Shown here: in pieces, positions 24,262 to 35,569 of the stretch
Layout of the letters: each line of letters opens with the position of its first letter
Numbering within the stretch: the first letter of the stretch is position 1
From: Cocos nucifera
Taxonomy: Eukaryota; Streptophyta; Magnoliopsida; Arecales; Arecaceae
Direction of reading: 5' to 3'
DNA: 64,000 nucleotides
Assembly (NCBI GenBank): GCA_006176705.1
Contig: QRFJ01006436.1
Coordinates: forward strand, 88,046-152,045
Made by a program: the position numbers and the translations under genes
Notes under the pieces: model-generated
The model's database searches: none
Told to the model about the DNA's origin: nothing
What the model saw: only the letters and a program-made list of their open reading frames with translations

Positions 24262-25075
24262 ATGAATTATCGATTGTCAGCACGGTCCAGAACCCACCAA
24301 TGGAGGTTTTCTTATCGACCGGCACAGCCTAGGGCCATCCACAATCGATACGACATGGTCCAAGGCCATCGATACGACCCAAAACCATCTGGCAGGGGTT
24401 CTCCTAGCGGTCGGCATGGCCCACGATCGTTGACACGGCCCAAAACCCGTTGGTGGGGGTGAGGATTCTCTTAGCAGCTGGCATGGCCCATGGCCATCGA
24501 CACGGCCCGAAACCCGCTGGAGGAGGTTTTCTTATCGACCGGCATAGCGTAGGACCATCCATTACCACTGATATGGTATGACTTAAGGCCGTCGGCACAG
24601 TCCAAAATCAATCAATGGAGATTCTCTTAGTGGCCGGCACGGCCTAGAACCCGCCGATGATGGTAAGGGTTCTCTTAACGACCGACACGACCCAAAATCC
24701 ACTGATGAAAATTTTCTTATCGACCAAGATGGCTTAGGGCTATCCATTATCACTGACACAGCACGGTCCAAGGCTGCCGGCACAGCTTAAAACTAATCGA
24801 CGGGGGTTCTCTTAGTGGTCGGCATGGCTCAGAACCCATCGATAGAGGAGAGGGTTCTTTTAGCGGCTGGCATGGCCCATGGCCACCAACACAGTCCAGA
24901 CCCACCAATGGGGGTTTTCTTATCAGTCAGTATGACTCATGACCATCCATGACCACCGACATAGCACTGCCCAAGATCGCTGGCATGATCCGATCTAGAA
25001 CCCATCAGTACGGTCCAGAATGAACCAGCAAGAGTTCTCTTACCTACCGGCACGACCCACGATTGATGGATAATT
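24262..25075. repeat. GC-rich degenerate tandem repeat, about 185-220-bp higher-order unit
   Basis: TTTTCTTATC recurs at about 24307, 24527, 24712 and 24915. Between these anchors the sequence is built of shorter related units with CGGCATGGCCCA, ACACGGCCC and TTCTCTTAG(C/T)GG. The array is much richer in G+C than its surroundings. Open stretches inside it (24262-24462 plus; 24404-24783 minus) are repeat translations, not genes. Whether it is a satellite or the end of a transposon is unknown. Confidence 0.6.
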
Positions 25076-25165
25076 ATAATATTTATAATAAATATTTATA
25101 ATATTTATTATAAATATTATTATAAATATTATAAATATGAATTAATAAATATTATTATGAAGTTT
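25076..25165. repeat. AT-only palindromic low-complexity tract
   Basis: Alternating TATTATAAATATT and ATAATATTTATAATA words form overlapping self-complementary segments. It is likely a fold-back-prone simple repeat. Confidence 0.7.
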
Positions 25166-25253
25166 TTTAAAAAAATATGCCTACAACCATGGAAAAAGGA
25201 TCGCACAGAGCTCTGAAGGTCACCGATAATAGTGCTAGAGGGAGACGGCGATG

Positions 25254-25864
25254 CTAGAGATAGCCTGTGAGAGAGACATAGAGACAATGAGATATAGAAA
25301 GAGAGAAGAGAGAGAAAGAGGAAAGAGAGAGTGTGATAGATAGAGAGAAAGAGGGAAGAGAGATAGAGAAAGAGAAAGAGAGACTAGGGAGGGAGCGAGT
25401 TGGGCTGAGGGAAGAGAGGAGAGAAAGAGAGAGAAAGAGTAGGAAGGGGGTGGGTTGGGCCAAGAGAAGAGAGGAGAGAAAGAAAGAGAGAGGAGGAGGT
25501 GGGGTCGATGGTCAGGCCGGCCAGGAAAGAAGGGGGAGGTGGGGGAGGTGGTAGAACCGACGATCGAGAAAGGAGGAGGCAGGAGAGGTGGCAGGTTCGG
25601 TCAAAGAACAAGGAGGAGGTAGGGGAGGCGACAAGGCCGACCGAAGAAGAAGAAGAAGGTGAGGGAGGTGGCGGGACCAACTGGAGGAGGTGGGGCTGAT
25701 GGCGGGGTCGGTCGAGTAAGAAGGAGAAGGCGGGGGAGGAGGCAGCACTGATCGAAGAGGACGAAAGAGGAGGCGGGGGATGAGGCAGCACCGATTAGGG
25801 AAGAAAGAGGAGGTGGGAGACCTCACCAGCACCGAAGAGGAGGGAGAGAGAGAGAGAGAGAGAG
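25254..25864. repeat. Purine-rich (GA)n tract and GGAGG minisatellite
   Basis: 25260-25500 is nearly pure A/G (GAGAGAAAGAGG words). 25500-25850 has degenerate units of about 40-55 bases pairing GAGGAGG(T/C)GGGG with a pyrimidine-containing GGTCGGTCGA-like core. It ends with (GA)n at 25842-25863. Long open frames on both strands (for example 25384-25791 minus, Pro/Ser-rich) follow from the composition and are not genes. Confidence 0.8.
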
Positions 25865-25954
25865 CTCGATCAGAAGAGGAAAAAAGAAATTAGGGCATGG
25901 ATTGGGAAAAAATAATCTAACCTATGGCAGTAGTTTTTGGACCGCTGCCATAGG

Positions 25955-26945
25955 TTTATAATTAATTTTTTTATTTTTTTCTAAATATTTTATAATTATA
26001 AAGCTTAATGCCCATCTTTACCATTCATTATCTAAATAATTATCATTAAAGTATTATCATAAAAGATCATCTCGATCTATAGCCCTAGCTTTATCGATCA
26101 GTAAAATTTGATTTTGACGACCATGAATAACGGTACGATGATCTGATAGATAAAAATCATCGATAGATCTAAAAACTACAACAATGATCTCAGTGTCGTT
26201 TATAGTACACTATCAAAGTTTCACTTTAATTGGATATCGTTATCATAGTTAATTTAGTACGGAATGATTTCGACCATTGAATGAAAAATAAATGATCAAA
26301 GAATCAGATGTCGTTCGATTATGAGATAATTTTTTAGATAAATGATCTTTGCTACTATTTTAATCATTTTTATGGTAGTGATCATAAAATTTAAATCATG
26401 GATCTAAGAATGATCCAAAACTATATGTCGCTCGATATCCATTGTTAAACTTCTTTAGTAATTATGCTTGTATTTTCACAAGATCTGCTTAACATAAATA
26501 GTTCATACAAAAATGATTTGAATTTTATGATCATCATCATATAAAATAATTAAGATTAAAACAAAGATCATTTAACTAAAAAATTATCTCATAATCGAAT
26601 GCTGTTTAGCCTTTTGATCACTTATTTCTTATTTAATGATCGAATTCATCTTATACTGAATTGACCATGATAATGATATCCGATTAAAGTAAAACTTTGA
26701 TAGTATGCTACAAACATCACCAAGATCATCATTGCAAATTTTTGGATCCATCAATGGTCTTTATCTATCAGATCATCATACCATCGTTCCTGATCATCAA
26801 AATCAAATTTTACTGATTGATGAAGCTAGGGCTATCGGATTGAGGTGGCCTTTTGTGATAATATTCTAATGATAATTATTTAGATAATGAATGGTGAAGA
26901 TGGACATTAAATTTTAAAATTATATAATATTTAAAAAAAATATGA
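25955..26945. repeat. Large inverted repeat, arms about 440 bp, loop about 110 bp
   Basis: Left arm about 25955-26400 pairs with right arm about 26510-26945. For example, CCATCTTTACCATTCATTAT at 26012-26031 matches the complement of ATAATGAATGGTGAAGATGG near 26885. CGATTATGAGATAATTTTTT (about 26317) matches the complement of the segment near 26580. Arm identity looks about 85 percent by eye. A transcript would form a long hairpin. No ORF is conserved in the arms. Confidence 0.85.
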
Positions 26946-26949
26946 AAAA

Positions 26950-27405
26950 AGATATAGCAGCGATTACATGTAACTATAGGTTAGACCTATGGCAGCGATT
27001 ATATTGAACTACTATCATTGGTGAGTCTATAACAATGATTATACATAACGACTGCCATAAGTTGAGATCTATAATAGTGATTACGTATAACCGCTGTCAT
27101 AGGTCTGACCTATAGCAGCGATTAAGCTTAACTGCTGCTATAGTTCTCGACCTATGGCAGCGGTTCATTAACCACTGTCATATGTAGAACCTATTGCAAT
27201 GGTTATATAGAACCACTATCATAGATCTGATTTATAGTAACAGTTATGTGTAACCGCTGTTATAGACTAATATATAGTAGTGGTTAGATCGAACCACTAC
27301 TATAGATTAGACCTATGACACTGGTTCAATATAACCGCTGTTGTAGATCCTATGGCAGCGATTTTTGAAACCACCGTAATAGCAAGCACTGCCATAGCCC
27401 CATTC
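26950..27405. repeat. Subterminal TATGGCAGCGGTT repeats
   Basis: More than a dozen degenerate copies of a 13-15-base word occur in alternating orientation at 20-45-base spacing. In CACTA elements such arrays are transposase-binding sites; that role is assumed here. Confidence 0.7.
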
Positions 27406-27414
27406 TGAATAGTG

Positions 27415-28420
27415 CTTTTTTTTCTTAAGAAATATCAAGTAATTTGGTACAAAAAAGATATCAATCTTAGAATTTGTCTCAAAAGGTATAATGCCAAAGA
27501 TATAGCATGCAAAATAGATTTGAGACAAAGCATCCTTTTTCTTTTTACCAAAAGATTGAGTAATGGAATATAAGGCAAATAGTAAGTTGTCTCATACCAA
27601 TGATTTGAAATTTAAATAGAAGTCCTCTTTAAATATCTAGATTTAAAGATAAATGACAACCTTCTTGAAAAATTATGCTTGATACCAATTTCAAAAGGTT
27701 CAAAAAGAATATTTTTCAAATTTATGTTTTGAAAATAATCAATCAAAAAAAAATAGAAATGATGACTAGATCAAAGCTTGTAAAGTATGAATATATTTCT
27801 CAAAATAAATCAAATGAACAAAACCACAGGATTGCTCAAATAAATCCATATGACTAAATCAAGACAAGCAGAGTATAAATGTTTATCAATAATTTCTCTT
27901 ATTAAGTTCTAAAATAATTTCTCCCCTTGTTTAATTAATAATTATCAAAAATTTTATTTTTCTTAATATCCCCCTCCCTTTTTCAAAACATGCATATTCA
28001 TTTATTTTAATCAAGCATCCATTTCTCTCCCTTTATTTTATAAATAAAGCATATTTTTAATCAAACAGATAAACATAAATATAAACATCAAACATGCTGG
28101 ATAAAATGTCAAATTTTCATTGATTAGCAAAATATAATTATAAAATGGTGTTTATAAAGATAGAAAATATGAGTACAGACAAAATGTATGAGAGCTATAA
28201 CTATAAAAATATATATATATATTGCTAGGGTTACTAAAACTCTATGAAAGGAATCCTAGCATCGTAAGCATAGGTCAGGATAATCCTAAGATGTAGGTCC
28301 AAGCTAGAAAGAAGGAGAGGGTGGTATGTTGTCTCTAGATGACTGGGTCCGATTGTGAACATCCTTTCTCGCTGAAGTAAGAGTCTAGATTGATCTCGCT
28401 AACTTCTCTTTGACTAAAGA
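27415..28420 (-). other. 3' untranslated region of the minus-strand Sirevirus with multiple polypurine tracts
   Basis: Complements of CTCCCC (27911), CCCCCTCCCTTTTTC (27968-27982) and TCTCTCCC (28024) give purine tracts on the minus strand, spaced 40-60 bases. Repeated polypurine tracts in this place are a Sirevirus hallmark. An (AT)n run lies at 28208-28221. I see no gene; a 60-codon plus-strand open stretch (27675-27857) looks accidental. Confidence 0.5.
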
Positions 28421-29607
28421 TAATGCCTCCATCGGATCTCATTTTGCCTACCGTGCCTTTGAAGTATATCTTTAGATCTTTACATAGATTGAGATCATGA
28501 TCCTAGTAGAGACTCTCTCAACAAAAGCATCCTTATCCAGTTTATCAAATAGTCGAGAGCTACCCTCTGGATGGCTGGTCTATGAAGGAGGAGCAGCCTC
28601 AGTCTATTCTGTTGGCTCCTCAGTCCTGACATCTACTACAATGAGAGTCCTGACATCTACTACAATGAGCTTTGCTACAGAAGCCTCATCATCATCATCT
28701 CTTAGCATGGCACCTCTATGCTACCATCGATCGTCTGCTCTCTAAAAGCCCATCCTCCGAAGTAATCAATCATCATAGGTGTTAGTGTGTATCAATGCTC
28801 TGATAGTCTCCCCCTGAATATCTATGCCAAACTCCTAAAAAATAAGTATAAGAACCATGCTGTAAGGTAAAGATACCTTCGACCGGCTTGCTACCTCATG
28901 CATCTGATGGAACATGAGTGAGGGCAAGTTCAAAAGGATCTTTAGGATCGCATGGTATATTAAGGTAATATCTCGGTCAGATACAAAGTCGAATCTCTCT
29001 ATCTTGGAAAAAAAGATTCTACTCACCATGTGACGAAGAAGGTGCATCTACATCATCTCTATTCAGAATATATCTCAAACCAATTGACCATCTCTCAAGG
29101 CAGTCAAATGAGCTCCCATCAGTAGACATCCTTGATGTCTGAGTTAATTTTTCATCATCCAACATAATACAGGTGTCTTGAATTTTTGATTCTAAGTTTC
29201 CAACCCCAAACTTTATATTTTCAAAGAATTCTCGAACTAGATTCGGGTAGGTTAAGAGATCTAAAGAACACATAAATTTCTAGCTCAATCTCTTGATTTT
29301 CTATCTAATTATAAATCCTTTTTACTCCAAAAATCCAAAGTTTATTTTTCTATCCAGCATCACAATTCAAGAAGACAAAGGGTTCTTGATGGGGTTTGCT
29401 ATGGAGGCCAAGGAGAAGAAGCACAGGAACCTGAGAGGGAGTTGATTGAGCCATAGATGATTGCCCATGATCATTTCGAAGCTTGATCCTTCTTTCTTGC
29501 ATACGAGAACTACTTGAAGAAGCCCTAAAACTTGAATTTTCTGCATGGACTTTTCTTTTTTCTTGGTATGAGTTACTTTCAAGGCAACATTGGAGAACAA
29601 GGACCAA
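28420..29607 (-). pseudogene. ORF3 remnant of the minus-strand Sirevirus
   Basis: Minus-strand blocks read YPNLVREFFENIKFGVGN (29273-29019 frame), then VSRIFFSKIERFDFVSDRDI and MHQMHEVASRSKVSLPYSM (29047-28835). The last two align with IGGIFIPKLGRHDFVSKREL and MHQMREVASRNKMCLPYGM of the plus-strand copy, so the domain is shared. Upstream, 29607-29350 is Ser- and Gln-rich. Downstream is an acidic segment with a 24-base tandem duplication (28623-28670). Stops and frameshifts are frequent. The likely family is the putative plant transposon protein domain. Confidence 0.6.
28623..28670. repeat. 24-bp perfect tandem duplication
   Basis: GTCCTGACATCTACTACAAT followed by GAGA occurs twice back to back, giving a duplicated eight-residue unit (LIVVDVRT) on the minus strand within ORF3. 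Confidence 0.85.
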
Positions 29608-29744
29608 GAGAATAGGATGGAAATGGAGGGAAAAGGTTTGAATTAGATGAGAGAGGGGTCTGGACAGGGTATATGGCTAAAAAAAAATTGAGAATAGAAT
29701 GATAGAGCCTTAGAATATCTCCATTTAAGAAATCCGTCCCTGAT

Positions 29745-29855
29745 GCAAAGGTCGACTCCTAAATTAAAAGTTGGCTCCTCACAAAACTAATTTTTTTCTT
29801 GAAAGCAGAGTCGACTCCCTAGGTCTAAGAGTCGACTTCTCAATACTAAAAATAG
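29745..29855 (-). promoter_or_regulatory. Palindrome words in the gag-ORF3 spacer
   Basis: GTCGACTCC (29752), GAGTCGACTCC (29807) and GAGTCGACTT (29829) recall the palindromes in both Sirevirus LTRs. The relative position, just before ORF3, is the same as in the plus-strand element (19035-19095). Confidence 0.4.
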
Positions 29856-30600
29856 TTTAAGAAGTTTTGATCTATGAAAACTTTGCTCAAATAGGATTGA
29901 GATCAAGGCAAATCAAATTAATAATAAAAAATAATATTTAAATTAGAATAAATAAATCAAGTGGGTGATCAAGAATCAATCAATTCAAATATAATTAAAT
30001 CAAGGGAGAACTAAATAAGGGCTCTAAGGGTGAGGTTCAACTAGGGGATTACCAAAGCCCTAAAGATCAAATTAAGAACTTCAAGATGTAATGATGTATC
30101 ATGCAAATCATCAACATCTCGCACATGATCTATTATGAATAAATATATTATCTTGAAGTTCTTAGATCATGCCATTGTTGAGAAATTTTAATAATTAGGT
30201 TTTTTATGAAAATATCAAAATTTAATTCATAAAATTTATACACAAATAATTTCTTATACAGTCAAGCTTATTATGATTCAACTTTCTTATATAATTATCA
30301 ATCAAAATAACATGATATAAACAATTAAGAGAACATACAAATTTTAAGATTAAACATATGCTTGTAATAAACAATACTTTTAAAGCAAAGAATAAGGTCA
30401 TTATAATATGTATTCTAGTATCATGCATACATATAAAGCATCAAAATCAATCAACTAAGCAAAATAAATTTAGCAACCAATAATGGTATGATATCAAAAG
30501 GTTTAGCTTTTACCAAATATCATCGTCCATTCATTTTGAGTCCTAAGCATCTATTTTTCAAGAATTTACTCTTTTAAAGCATTGAATACTTAGCACATCT
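29856..30600 (-). other. AT-rich non-coding segment at the pol deletion
   Basis: This stretch lies where pol should be. I find no RVT_2, integrase or RNase H motif in any frame. It is AT-rich, with stops in all frames. The deletion junction probably lies near 30600-30660, where gag-like sequence (Trp/Val/Pro-Lys complement) ends. Confidence 0.5.
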
Positions 30601-32190
30601 GCAAAATGATCATTTTCTAAATTTTGGTACCCAAGCTTTCTTGGGTCCATAAGAGTTAATACACATGGTTCTTTTAAAACCTAAATTTGTTTAACAAAAG
30701 TATAACCAATTCTATTGACAACTTTTATGGCCTATTTCATTATATTTAAAGTAAACAATAGAATGATTTTCATGAAAAGCTCTAGCAAACATATTTTTAA
30801 TAATTTTTTATTTTCTCAAAAGATTAAAACCAATTCCAACCTTCTAAAAATAGCCTTTTAATTGTTCAAAATCAATTAAAGCTTTTAAGAACTAAATGTA
30901 AACCTACCAACTATAGGCTTCAAAATTTCAATCTCTTTTCTTAATTTTGCATTATCTTCTACTAAAGATTTTTCAAATTTCAAAATATTTACTTTTTCTT
31001 CAGCTAAAATTTTTTTTTTCAAAATTTCATCTTTTCTATCAAAAGCATATTCTTTTCTTAAGCTAAAAGCAAATTTGATCTTTTGAGCTCTTTATTTTTT
31101 ATCCTTATCTTTTTGAAATCATTCGTAAGCTCACAAAAGGCTTCAAGTAATTCTTTAAAAATAAATTTAGAGAAATTTTCAATGTTTGCCTCATCATTAT
31201 GAACTATAAGGTAAAAATTTGCAATAACTTCTTCCTCTTCTTCTTCATCTAAACTTGAAATATCGCTATCTCTCCAAATAGCCATCATAGTACTCGTTTT
31301 AGTTTTTTTGGAGTTCCTTTTAAGTAGATGGCAATCCGACTTATAATGTCTCGTCTTGTTGCACTTGTAGCATATGACATTTCTTTCTCTATCCTTTCTA
31401 TCTTAATTTTTCTTCAACAATTTCTTCTTAAGGAACTTTTTAAATTTCTAGTAAACAGGCCCATATCCTCATCTTCATTTTCTTTTTCATCTTCATCTTC
31501 ATCCTCTAACTCATCGCTTTCTTAGGATTTCATGGTTGATTTGAACGTGATGGTCTTGTTCTTTGATTCTTCTTGTTTCTTATTTTGGCGCATGTTCAAC
31601 TTATGTATCATGCATGAACCAATGAGTTCTTTTATAGATAGCTTGCTTAGATTTCTCGCTTCTTCAATGACCGACACTTTAGCTTCCCAAGTCTTTGACA
31701 AGCACCTAAGAATCTTGTAAACAAGCTCATTGTTAGTATAGGTTTTGCCAAGATCATTCAAACCATTTATAATATCTATAAATCTAGAAAACATATCAAA
31801 AATTGACTCAGTTGTTCCTTTTTAAATAATTTATATTTATAAATAAGCAAATTAATTTTGAACTCTTCCACTTGGTTTATTCCTTCATGAGTAATTTTCA
31901 ATTTGTTCCAATTTGCCTTTGTAGAAATACAAGTAGATATTCTATTAAATTCATTAACATCTAAAGAACAATAAAGAATATTTATAGATTTTGCATTCAG
32001 CAGAGCTATCTTTTTATTAAACTCATCCCAATCCTTTTTTGGTTTGGGAGAAGGCACTCCATTGATTAAAATTCAGGATGTTTGAGGTCCATTGGTTATG
32101 AGTCCCCATATTTCATAATCTAATACATGTATAAAAATTCTCATGTGTGCCAAAATGTGTAATTTGTGCTTTTGAAAAGTGATGGTCTCG
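30600..32190 (-). pseudogene. gag remnant of the minus-strand Sirevirus
   Basis: The frame 32057-31776 reads DWDEFNKKIALLNAKSINIL and HEGINQVEEFKINLLIYKY. The frame 31794-31522 gives FSRFIDIINGLNDLGKTYTN and KILRCLSKTWEAKVSVIEEA, the UBN2-type gag core. An acidic tract (DEEEEEE) and a Lys/Leu-rich coiled-coil tail lie at 31288-30900. It is clearly homologous to the gag at 14130-15563. Frame changes near 31785 and 31290 and several stops inactivate it. Confidence 0.85.
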
Positions 32191-32284
32191 AAGTCGATTG
32201 TTCTTCAGCAAATTAGGGACCAACCAAGATTACCATAATCTTTAGCTTAAGACCATTAGGTCAATAAAGATACAAGAACATCTG

Positions 32285-32298
32285 CTTTGATATCAATT
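32285..32298 (-). promoter_or_regulatory. Degraded primer-binding site of the minus-strand Sirevirus
   Basis: On the minus strand the site reads TTGATATCAAAGC, against TGGTATCAGAGC in intact elements. It lies directly inside the LTR boundary. Confidence 0.6.
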
Positions 32299-33801
32299 AT
32301 TGCCCAGAAAGATAGCAACCCAAGAGGAGAGGTAAATTAGATTTTTCAAAAATTTCTAGCAAATTTAAATATGAATAATTATATATTTTGAATAAATTAA
32401 CTTTAGTGCAAGTGATGTGTATTGAATATGCAGCAACGGAGTTAAAAAGAATGATGCAATACTAGAATTAAAAGTAAGTAAAATAAAGCATATCATAAAG
32501 ACAAAAGATTTGTAGTAGTTCGGTGTAAACCCGCACCTACGTCCACTTCCTAAGCTTTACTTAAGAATTTCACTATAATCTCCTGATTACAGTGCAATTG
32601 TTTTAGTTGGAATCACGATCAAACCCAATTGATTTTTCAAGATTACCAATCAAAATCTTATATAATTATTTTTTGGACCAACAATCCAACATAATTGGTT
32701 TTCTTGGCTCACAAATCAAAATCATGCAAAGTCCAATTTTGCACTTGAACGGTCCTAACCCAAGTGTCTTTTCCCCTAAAGAAACTTGTAAAGAAATCCA
32801 AAATATAATGGATAAAAAATTAAGCATAAATAAAAATAAAAATAAAAACTCTTTCAAGCACAAAAGAAGTTGATGATGAGTTGCTCTTTTGATGCTTGAC
32901 TTCTTTTCTTCAATGCTTCAGAGGATGTAGGGGAAGAAGATGAAGATTTCTCTTAAATACTCATTGAAATCTTTATACAAAAATTTCTCTCTCTTTCAAG
33001 GATATTCAATGATAGCTCTCATAAATAATGTATTTCTCTTTCTAATCTTCTTAGATTTCTTTTTTAATAATTCTCTGACCTTTTGTAAGCTTGAAAATGA
33101 CTGGAGAATGAGTTTTGATCGTTGAAAGGATCAGACTAGCCATTACAGCCAAAAACTAGTCATTAAAGAAAGACAAAAGGACTAGCCATTATAGCTTCTC
33201 TACATCAGAAGTCAACTTGCAATCTTCAGGAGTCGACTCGAACTATCCACGAGTCAACTCAAATCACCCAACAGTCAACTTGGCCTTAGGGTCCAAAAAT
33301 TCTGCGTTATGTCTTTTCTGAGAGAATCGACTCGCCAATCTAAGAGTCAACTCGAGACCTTCTAGGAGTTGACTCAAGTACTTTATGGGTCGACTCGAAC
33401 AAGGGTCCCAAAAATGGAGTTCTCTATCTCAACTGAGAGAATCAACTCGAGCTCTACAGGAGTCGACTCGAGCATGTGCCACTCTGCTCCAACGTGCCAG
33501 AGTTGATTCTTTATTCTCTGAGGTCGACTCTTAAACTTCCTGAAACTTGAATTTCTTATATTTTCTGCTTGTGGATGCTTAGGGGTTGGCTCCTACACAC
33601 CTGGGATCGACTCCACTAAGTCAAATACATGAAGTTCCATCTTTGATTTATCTTGACTTAGTTTTTTTTAGAGGATTTCTTCATTGGATAATTTCTTCAT
33701 GTAAGCATCTAAAAAATCCTACGTCCATCCTTGAAACACATAATTAGTATCATTTTTATTTAATATTTTGTTATCACCAAAATCTATCATTTGGGTTAAC
33801 A
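32299..33801 (-). repeat. 5' LTR of the minus-strand Sirevirus (about 1.5 kb)
   Basis: On the minus strand it begins TGTTAACCC (33801-33793), as do the plus-strand Sirevirus LTRs. The block at 32520-32600 is the complement of their GGAGATTATAGTGAAATT..GTGGACGTAGGT segment. Palindromic GAGTCGACTC words are clustered at 33215-33610. It is diverged from the other Sirevirus, so it is a separate insertion of a related family. Confidence 0.8.
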
Positions 33802-34996
33802 CATTTCTCCTCTTTTCACTTATTTAATACTTATCTTAATGAGCATTTATCAGCTCCATTTGGCCATTAGGGTCGAATATGACTAGGATCCTGTGTGAAT
33901 TTTTTTTTTTTTGCATTACTAGTTGCATTGAATATTCACTTGTCATATCCCATTTCTTTTGACAATTTTTTTTTTCTCTTTTATTCTTCCATATTCATTA
34001 AAATGGGTGCAAAATAATATGACAAAATAAGGACATCCCAATGTACAAAGCTCCTACCATTACATCATTTGGAAATGGTTAAATATATACAACCTTATTC
34101 TCGATGCAGAGTAGAGGTGTTGTTTTTGTATTTTGAACCCATAACATCCAAGTCACTAGACAGGACTATCGAGAGGCATGCAAATAAGACATTTTTTTCA
34201 TTGGAATACATGTATATGTTTAGTTAAAAAATTATATATTCCTTCAATTTTATGTCCAAGTCATAGCCTATATTAGTATCATATTGTACCATATATTTGT
34301 ATCCATGTAAACTTTGGCTCAAGCATGATGCAAATGGAACCATTTGAGTTTCTATATTGTGCTAACATTGCATTAGAACCCCAAGTTCTAGTTGCTTGAG
34401 AATATAGTCTTAATATAGCCGAGTAGAACAACCTTGATTTGATTTTGAGAGGCATTGGCTCTCAGTTTTCAAGATAAGATATTATGATTTTGCAAGCATA
34501 GGAATGAACAGACAAGAGCCTAAGATACTGCCTAAGTTTGGATCGTCTTCATTAAAATAGATAAGAGAAACTATATCCACCATGTGGCCAAGCATGCCGC
34601 CAACTCATTTGGTGCATGGCCATGTGTAGGATATAATTTCTCATAAGATGGTGGAAATTCACTTGCATTCTTTGATGGCTACTAACTTATCATTGATGGC
34701 TTGTATGAACATTAGGATTCTACAAAAAAATAGAAAGCAAAAGGAAGTAGCAGAAGAGATGGATGATAGCAGAAACCAATGAAACCCAGCTTTGGAATGA
34801 TCTCATTCTCCCTGCCATGACCCCCTCCATCCTCCCACTCAACATCTCCTTTCCTACTTCTGGTTACACAAACGATCCATATTTCTAAAATTTTTCCCTC
34901 CCAAAAATTAAATAAAAAATAAACAATAAAATATAGGGGGGAAAATATGTTGATATCTATCCTTGATTGTCTTTTTCCTTCTGGCCCCAAGTACTC
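33802..34996. other. No gene or recognised repeat seen
   Basis: AT-rich sequence with poly-T runs (33901-33914, 33966-33976). No reading frame or terminal repeat that I can support; it may be non-repetitive intergenic DNA. Confidence 0.4.
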
Positions 34997-34999
34997 TTA

Positions 35000-35281
35000 G
35001 GGCATGTTTAGTTCAGGGGAGTTGGACTCTGGAGTAGGGATATGAATGTGTGATTGCTTGATTGAAAAGTCATATTTTCATTCTAATTTTAGGAAGAATA
35101 AAAATATCCCAATTTTCCAAAATCCAATCCATACTTTTCTCTAGTATTCAAATTTCATTCTAATTTCTATTCCAATTTTCATTATAAACTAAATATATAT
35201 GTTGGGGATATGGCTATTTTGATTCCCATTTAAATTCATTCAGATTCTAATTCTAACTCCAGTCGCAAACCAAACATGTCC
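35000..35281. mobile_element. Tourist/Harbinger-type MITE, 282 bp, TTA target duplication
   Basis: The left end GGGCATGTTTAGTTC (35000-35014) mirrors the right end GCAAACCAAACATGTCC (35265-35281). Inverted termini match at most of about 15 positions. Both sides are flanked by TTA (34997-34999 and 35282-35284). The interior is AT-rich and non-coding. TTA duplication and this terminus are typical of PIF/Harbinger-derived MITEs. Confidence 0.85.
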
Positions 35282-35569
35282 TTAATTCTTTCCCATTAGA
35301 AAAAAATCCTTGCAACTCTACCATCTTGTTAACCCTGCCAACCCTCCTTCAATCCCATTTTTTCTAGGTGTTTTTCTTTTTTCTTAATGGTTAACCTTAC
35401 TTATTTGTGGTTACAACATAGAATCTCAGCTTCTCACCGGAAAGAAGCAAAAAAGTCTTTTGCTCTTTTTTATTTTTAAATTGGATTGAATGGAATTTAG
35501 CTCTATTGATCCAGAGAAACCCAAATGATTAAGAAAAATCTCCATGGTGATTCATAATTTATTGGATTT

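Larger units (their letters stand above)
25915..27414. mobile_element. CACTA-type (En/Spm) non-autonomous element or end, left terminus not found
   Basis: The right end reads GAATAGTG at 27407-27414; its reverse complement is CACTATTC, a CACTA terminus. Next to it, 26950-27400 carries many copies, in both orientations, of TATGGCAGCGGTT and its complement, the subterminal repeats typical of CACTA elements. One inverted pair of this motif is also at 25921-25954 on the left. Between lies a large inverted repeat. No transposase is inside and no matching CACTA start appears at the left, so the left end is lost or the element is rearranged. Confidence 0.65.
27415..33801 (-). mobile_element. Minus-strand Sirevirus deletion derivative (gag and ORF3 kept, pol and 3' LTR missing)
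   Basis: Read on the minus strand: LTR 33801-32299, primer site, gag (about 32190-30600), a short spacer with GAGTCGACTC palindromes, ORF3 (29607-28420), and a non-coding region with several polypurine tracts (28035-27910). Protein blocks match those of the plus-strand Sirevirus at 12536-23261. No protease, integrase, reverse transcriptase or RNase H is found between gag and ORF3. No 3' LTR is seen before the CACTA end at 27414. Confidence 0.8.

Noticed and set aside
24262..24783. Short open frames that might be a repeat protein
   Set aside because: They are translations of the GC-rich tandem array and occur on both strands.
25254..25832. Several Pro/Ser-rich or Arg/Glu-rich open frames on both strands
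   Set aside because: All follow from purine-rich simple sequence; no codon structure or domain.
28497..28745. 82-codon plus-strand Ser-rich frame
   Set aside because: It is the opposite strand of the Sirevirus ORF3 remnant, including its 24-bp duplication.
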